Below, in pieces: positions 7,701 to 10,629 of a stretch of 10,629 nt of DNA. Every line of letters begins with the position of its first letter. Within the stretch, counting starts at the first letter, position 1. A program made the position numbers and the translations under genes. The stretch is from contig JAKQGD010000586.1 of assembly GCA_029573365.1 (NCBI GenBank), positions 1-10,629 of the forward strand, given 5' to 3'. The notes under the pieces were generated by a model that made no database searches, was not told where the DNA came from, and was given only the letters and a program-made list of their open reading frames with translations. This DNA comes from Bacteroidota bacterium (GTDB lineage: Bacteria; Bacteroidota; Bacteroidia; Chitinophagales; Saprospiraceae).

Positions 7701-7722
7701 CGTTATTTAATTAATATCTTTG
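7693..7722 (+). promoter_or_regulatory. Bacteroidota-type sigma(ABfr) promoter for the lipoprotein gene
   Basis: A TTG at 7693-7695 is followed after 19 bases by TATCTTTG at 7715-7722, an exact fit to the Bacteroidota primary-sigma consensus TTG-N19-TAnnTTTG. Transcription would start about 7728, leaving a leader of about 40 bases before the ATG at 7768. It lies in the 98-base gap after kdsA and indicates that the lipoprotein gene is transcribed on its own rather than only by readthrough. Confidence 0.65.
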
Positions 7723-7767
7723 AGGCTTCATTCTTATAACCATAACAAATAGTCCATCCTACTTATC

Positions 7768-8385
7768 ATGAAAAACATAGTTTACATCCTTTTGCTTTTT
7801 GCTGCAGTTTCCTGCAAAAACGAAAATCAAACCACCGAACCAAAGGCCATAGACAAGGTGCTTAAAACCGATATGAGTGCCGCCACAGATCCGTCAAAGC
7901 TCACTATACCGAATGCCTGTGAAATGATTACTCAGCAAAGTATCCAAACTTTAATGAAATCTGCAGGACTCAACATAAGAATCAAGGAAGCCAACGATCC
8001 TGAAAACGACAAAGCCAAGTCTTGTTTTTTTCAGTGGGATGATCCTAATACACCAAATGCCGGTATATTGATACAGATACAAACCAATCCTATCTTTGAG
8101 GAATATCCGCAATATATCTCAAACTTCGTGGCTGCTAAACTGTCTGAGGGCGAAACAGTGCTCGGTCAGGACAAACCTGTAAAATTTAAAAAGTTTGCAG
8201 CAGGCAGTACGGTTGGTGCATTTTCGCACGAGCAATCCAGGTTTTATTGGAGCCTGGGCAACAATTACCTCTTTATGCTGGCCATGAACCTGACCACTCT
8301 AAACGAAGACCAGATGCTTAGTCTGGGAGAAAAAATCGTCGAAGAGGTCAATAAAAATTTTGCAACCAAGATAGTCCAGAAATAA
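7768..8385 (+). CDS. Small lipoprotein of unknown function
   Basis: A 205-residue protein with a short lipoprotein signal: a basic start, hydrophobic IVYILLLFAA, then a lipobox AAVSC with the modifiable Cys at residue 16. It should be anchored in the inner or outer membrane. After the Cys the sequence is KNENQ, only loosely like the acidic surface-export signals described for Bacteroidota lipoproteins, so cell-surface display is uncertain. The mature part has a flexible linker to about residue 45, then NACEMIT (Cys51), KSCFFQW (Cys86), a beta-like ILIQIQT segment, a GSTVGAF turn and a C-terminal amphipathic helix from about 169 (NEDQMLSLGEKIVEEVN). The pairing of an early AC-Met/Leu-Thr motif with a later C-x3-W is reminiscent of DUF3558-like lipoproteins, but I do not claim membership. 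It has its own promoter and converges with the next gene after 33 bases. I do not recognise the family. Confidence 0.85.
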   Translation: MKNIVYILLLFAAVSCKNENQTTEPKAIDKVLKTDMSAATDPSKLTIPNACEMITQQSIQTLMKSAGLNIRIKEANDPENDKAKSCFFQWDDPNTPNAGILIQIQTNPIFEEYPQYISNFVAAKLSEGETVLGQDKPVKFKKFAAGSTVGAFSHEQSRFYWSLGNNYLFMLAMNLTTLNEDQMLSLGEKIVEEVNKNFATKIVQK

Positions 8386-8418
8386 TCTTCGTCAGGATTT
8401 AGGTTAAAGTACACCCTC

Positions 8419-10629
8419 TTACCTTAAAAGGGTTACATTCCCTTTTTTCTTGTATTCCTCGGCATTGATGCATCTGACTCTTATATAGTATGCATAGGCA
8501 TCCGGTGGCAGTTCCGCACCTTTAAAAGTGCCGTCCCACCCGTCAGCAGGATTTGTCGTCCTGAATATTTCCTGGCCCCATCTGTCGTATATCAGCATTT
8601 CGAGCTCATCGACAAAATTGCTACGCACTCTGAATACATCGTTGTTACCATCGTTGTTGGGAGTAAAAGCATTAGGTACAAAGACATCTGTTTCGTCACA
8701 CCTGGCATTTCTGACCTCTATGACCACTTCGTCGGTGGCTGTACAACCGTTGGAGTCACTTATTGTAACGGTATAGGTGGTGGAAGTTACAGGATCGACC
8801 GTGATAGAAGCACCTGATTGTCCATTGCTCCAGGCATATTGAGCACCGCTGATGGGATCCTCTACCAGGATTTCAATGGATTCGCCTTCGTAGATGGTGA
8901 GGTCCGGCTCAGCGTTGACATCAACAAATACTTCCTCACCTACCCTGACCGTGACAGATTTTACTTTTTTGCAGCCACTCAGTTTGTCAGTGACCGTAAC
9001 CATAAAAAGCTGGTCTTCTTCGAGGTCCATAACAGGGTCCGTGGTGCCGGCACCCGATACAATAAGTCCGCCCGGTGACCATTCGTAATTATAATTGCCA
9101 GGATTGGTGATGTCGAGATGAACGGCCGTAGGTACAGCAAAACAAAGTACACCAGCGGTATCTATAGTAAAGTCAAACGGTTTTGTCACCTTTGGAGTTA
9201 CTGATGTGGAATCCACACACCCGGTTTCCAGATGGGTGAGTAAAAGTCTGATGGTTTTGCCATCCACCGGCAAGATTACCGGCTCGGGTTTATCAGCACC
9301 GGAGACAATACATTCTGCAGGTGACCACATTATGGCATAATTTTGCACATTGGCCACATCGAGTTTTATGGACGAAGGCTCTCCAACACACAGGCTGTCT
9401 TTAACCTGTACGGCATAGTCAAATTTAAAATAATTGACATCGACACGTGCTGTGTCCTTACATCCGTAAATATCTTCGCCCACTACTGTTAACATTGTAT
9501 TATCAGGGAATGTACCGGAAAAAGCTGCTGTATTGGAGATTACCTGACCGGTCGCATTGTACCATGAATATTTCACATCCTGAAGATTGGCGGAAGCCAC
9601 AAGGTTGATAGAGTCCCCTTTGCAGAGAATCGTATCCTGTAACTCATCAATGATGATTCTGGGATTGACAATCACTGTTTTTACCACGTCTGCAAAAGGA
9701 CAGGTACCCACAAGGTTGGAGAGTGTAACTGTAAAAGTGCCGCTGTCAGTGTACGTGTAACATGGGTCCCTGTCTATGGAATTATCGTTGCCTGTATTGG
9801 GGTCACCAAAGTCCCATTTGATAAACCCCTTATAATCACCCAAAGCATTAAAACAAATTTGTAAATCACCGCAGGCTTTAAGATCAAAGTCAAAATCGAC
9901 AGTCGGATTGGTACCGATTTTTACCAGAACAGAATCCTGAAGCTCACATCCATACTGGTTTGTAACTGTATAATTCAAAATAAAAGGAGCCGTATCAACA
10001 GATGTAGCTGTGACAACCGGCGTGGCAGTATTGGCACCTGAAACAATATGTGGATCGTCCTGCCACAGGTAAGTGTTCTGATGGGTTGGATTTTCGTTAA
10101 ATGTCAGTATTTTGAAGGTGTCGCCGACACAAAGCAGATGCGGATAAATGTCATCCACCGAAGGTTTTTGATTATAAATCTTAATGGTAGCCGGCTCGGT
10201 AGAACACTGATCACCAACAAATCTGACATAAAATGTCTGGCTCGGACCAGAAAACGAAGTTGTAATTTCCTTGCCGGTGGCAATCACCGGAGTGACCGAT
10301 GGATTTACACCCCATGAGTAAACGCCCTGACCTATGCCTCCAAAGGCACTCAGCGACACATTGCCATCACAGGAAATAGTATCTGCTTCTATGTCAAGGG
10401 TCACGCCACCACTGAGTACCACGATATCTATAGAGCCATTTACACTGCATACTCCGTCACTTACGGTGACAGCATAAGTTTGGTTTGTCGTGCCGATGAC
10501 TTTGGGATGGGTAGGGTCACTCAGGTCAAGACCGGTATCGGGCGACCATGTATATTGCCAGTCCGGATTGGCATTGACTACAATGTCACTAGCTTCGCCG
10601 GCACATACAATCAGTGAATCAGAAGGAAA
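8419..10629 (-). CDS. Giant PKD/Ig-like repeat surface protein with T9SS type B sorting domain (5' end outside the window)
   Basis: The minus-strand frame is open from the right edge (10629) to the TAA at 8421-8419, giving 736 visible residues. The GTG at 10422 is an internal Val codon, because domain sequence continues upstream of it (YTWSPDTG, then QTYAVTVSDGVC). Visible domains, N- to C-terminal, are a PKD/Ig-like unit cut by the edge, two further Ig/PKD-like units, a classic PKD domain with WDFGD at 9816-9802 and YTYTDSGTFTVTL, four more units, and a CHU_C sorting domain of about 90 residues. The sorting domain has NAFTPNNDGNNDVF, YDRWGQEIF, GWDG and AYAYYI. By family knowledge this is cargo of the type IX secretion system, either anchored on the outer surface or released, typically an adhesin or a repeat-stalked enzyme. 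Any catalytic or binding head would lie upstream of the window. It converges on the lipoprotein gene and resembles the other giant protein here only in its repeats and C-terminus. Confidence 0.9.
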   Translation of the reverse strand, partial: FPSDSLIVCAGEASDIVVNANPDWQYTWSPDTGLDLSDPTHPKVIGTTNQTYAVTVSDGVCSVNGSIDIVVLSGGVTLDIEADTISCDGNVSLSAFGGIGQGVYSWGVNPSVTPVIATGKEITTSFSGPSQTFYVRFVGDQCSTEPATIKIYNQKPSVDDIYPHLLCVGDTFKILTFNENPTHQNTYLWQDDPHIVSGANTATPVVTATSVDTAPFILNYTVTNQYGCELQDSVLVKIGTNPTVDFDFDLKACGDLQICFNALGDYKGFIKWDFGDPNTGNDNSIDRDPCYTYTDSGTFTVTLSNLVGTCPFADVVKTVIVNPRIIIDELQDTILCKGDSINLVASANLQDVKYSWYNATGQVISNTAAFSGTFPDNTMLTVVGEDIYGCKDTARVDVNYFKFDYAVQVKDSLCVGEPSSIKLDVANVQNYAIMWSPAECIVSGADKPEPVILPVDGKTIRLLLTHLETGCVDSTSVTPKVTKPFDFTIDTAGVLCFAVPTAVHLDITNPGNYNYEWSPGGLIVSGAGTTDPVMDLEEDQLFMVTVTDKLSGCKKVKSVTVRVGEEVFVDVNAEPDLTIYEGESIEILVEDPISGAQYAWSNGQSGASITVDPVTSTTYTVTISDSNGCTATDEVVIEVRNARCDETDVFVPNAFTPNNDGNNDVFRVRSNFVDELEMLIYDRWGQEIFRTTNPADGWDGTFKGAELPPDAYAYYIRVRCINAEEYKKKGNVTLLR
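8426..8448 (+). terminator. Stem-loop with T tract downstream of the lipoprotein gene
   Basis: AAAAGGG, a 7-base loop, then CCCTTTT running on as TTTTTT form a 7-bp hairpin followed by a U tract when read on the plus strand, 41 bases after the lipoprotein stop codon. That is the layout of an intrinsic terminator. It sits inside the last codons of the converging minus-strand gene (KKGNVTLLR), so the same bases serve as coding sequence. It has only three G-C pairs, so strength is uncertain. On the minus strand the hairpin precedes the stop codon and is unlikely to be used. Confidence 0.5.
8704..10629 (-). repeat. Tandem PKD/Ig-like domains in the right-hand T9SS protein (partial array)
   Basis: About eight units of 75-87 residues precede the sorting domain. 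Most begin with a CxG or C-x-G-like strand, have a central W (YxWSP, YLWQD, YSWYN) and close with GC plus polar residues. Three of them carry the same motif IVSGA-x4-PV (10047-10015, 9309-9277 and 9063-9031), showing that they descend from one ancestral unit. One unit (about 9903-9658) is a canonical PKD domain. The last unit lacks the first cysteine (YEGESIEI) and is the closest match to the last unit of the metalloprotease. Confidence 0.8.

Noticed and set aside
10420..10422. GTG as the start codon of the right-hand T9SS gene
   Set aside because: In-frame domain sequence continues upstream to the window edge and no signal peptide follows the GTG, so it is an internal valine.
1..10629. Defence, toxin-antitoxin, mobile element or RNA gene content
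   Set aside because: All long frames are accounted for by secreted repeat proteins, kdsA, DUF4159 and a lipoprotein; the gaps are short and show no tRNA-like or structured RNA pattern and no terminal inverted repeats.

Overview
The window looks like chromosomal DNA of a gliding or surface-adhesive member of the Bacteroidota, possibly the Saprospirales (inference). Three things point there. Two long exported proteins end in the type B type IX secretion (CHU_C / gliding-motility-associated) C-terminal domain. One promoter matches the Bacteroidota TTG-N19-TAnnTTTG consensus. Start codons lack strong Shine-Dalgarno sequences. Base composition looks moderate and even throughout, with no obvious sign of recent transfer.

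Layout, left to right. (1) 1-42, minus strand: the first 14 codons of a gene that leaves the window, with a signal-peptide-like start. (2) 60-5897, minus strand: a 1945-residue secreted reprolysin-like zinc metalloprotease with signal peptide, propeptide, metzincin domain, unassigned beta-rich middle, eleven Ig-like repeats of about 76 residues and a T9SS type B sorting domain. (3) 5898-6173: a divergent intergenic region. (4) 6174-7669, plus strand: a two-gene unit of an exported DUF4159 protein and kdsA, the Kdo-8-phosphate synthase of LPS core synthesis, of the metal-dependent class. (5) 7768-8385, plus strand: a small lipoprotein of unknown function with its own clear promoter. (6) 8419-10629, minus strand: the 3' part of another giant T9SS cargo made of PKD/Ig-like domains. 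It is converging on the lipoprotein gene, and its start lies beyond the right edge.

The two giant proteins would be exported by Sec, cross the outer membrane through the type IX machinery and be displayed or released. The left one adds a protease to a repeat stalk; the visible part of the right one is only stalk and sorting domain. The plus-strand block between them is envelope housekeeping (Kdo synthesis) plus two exported proteins of unknown role. No RNA gene, CRISPR array, insertion sequence or obviously new multi-gene system is visible. The most interesting signals are inside the proteins: an alternating two-domain periodicity in the protease's repeats, a cysteine/histidine cluster in its propeptide resembling a cysteine switch, a recurrent IVSGA-x4-PV motif in the right-hand protein, and a strongly shared last Ig domain next to the sorting domain in both giants.
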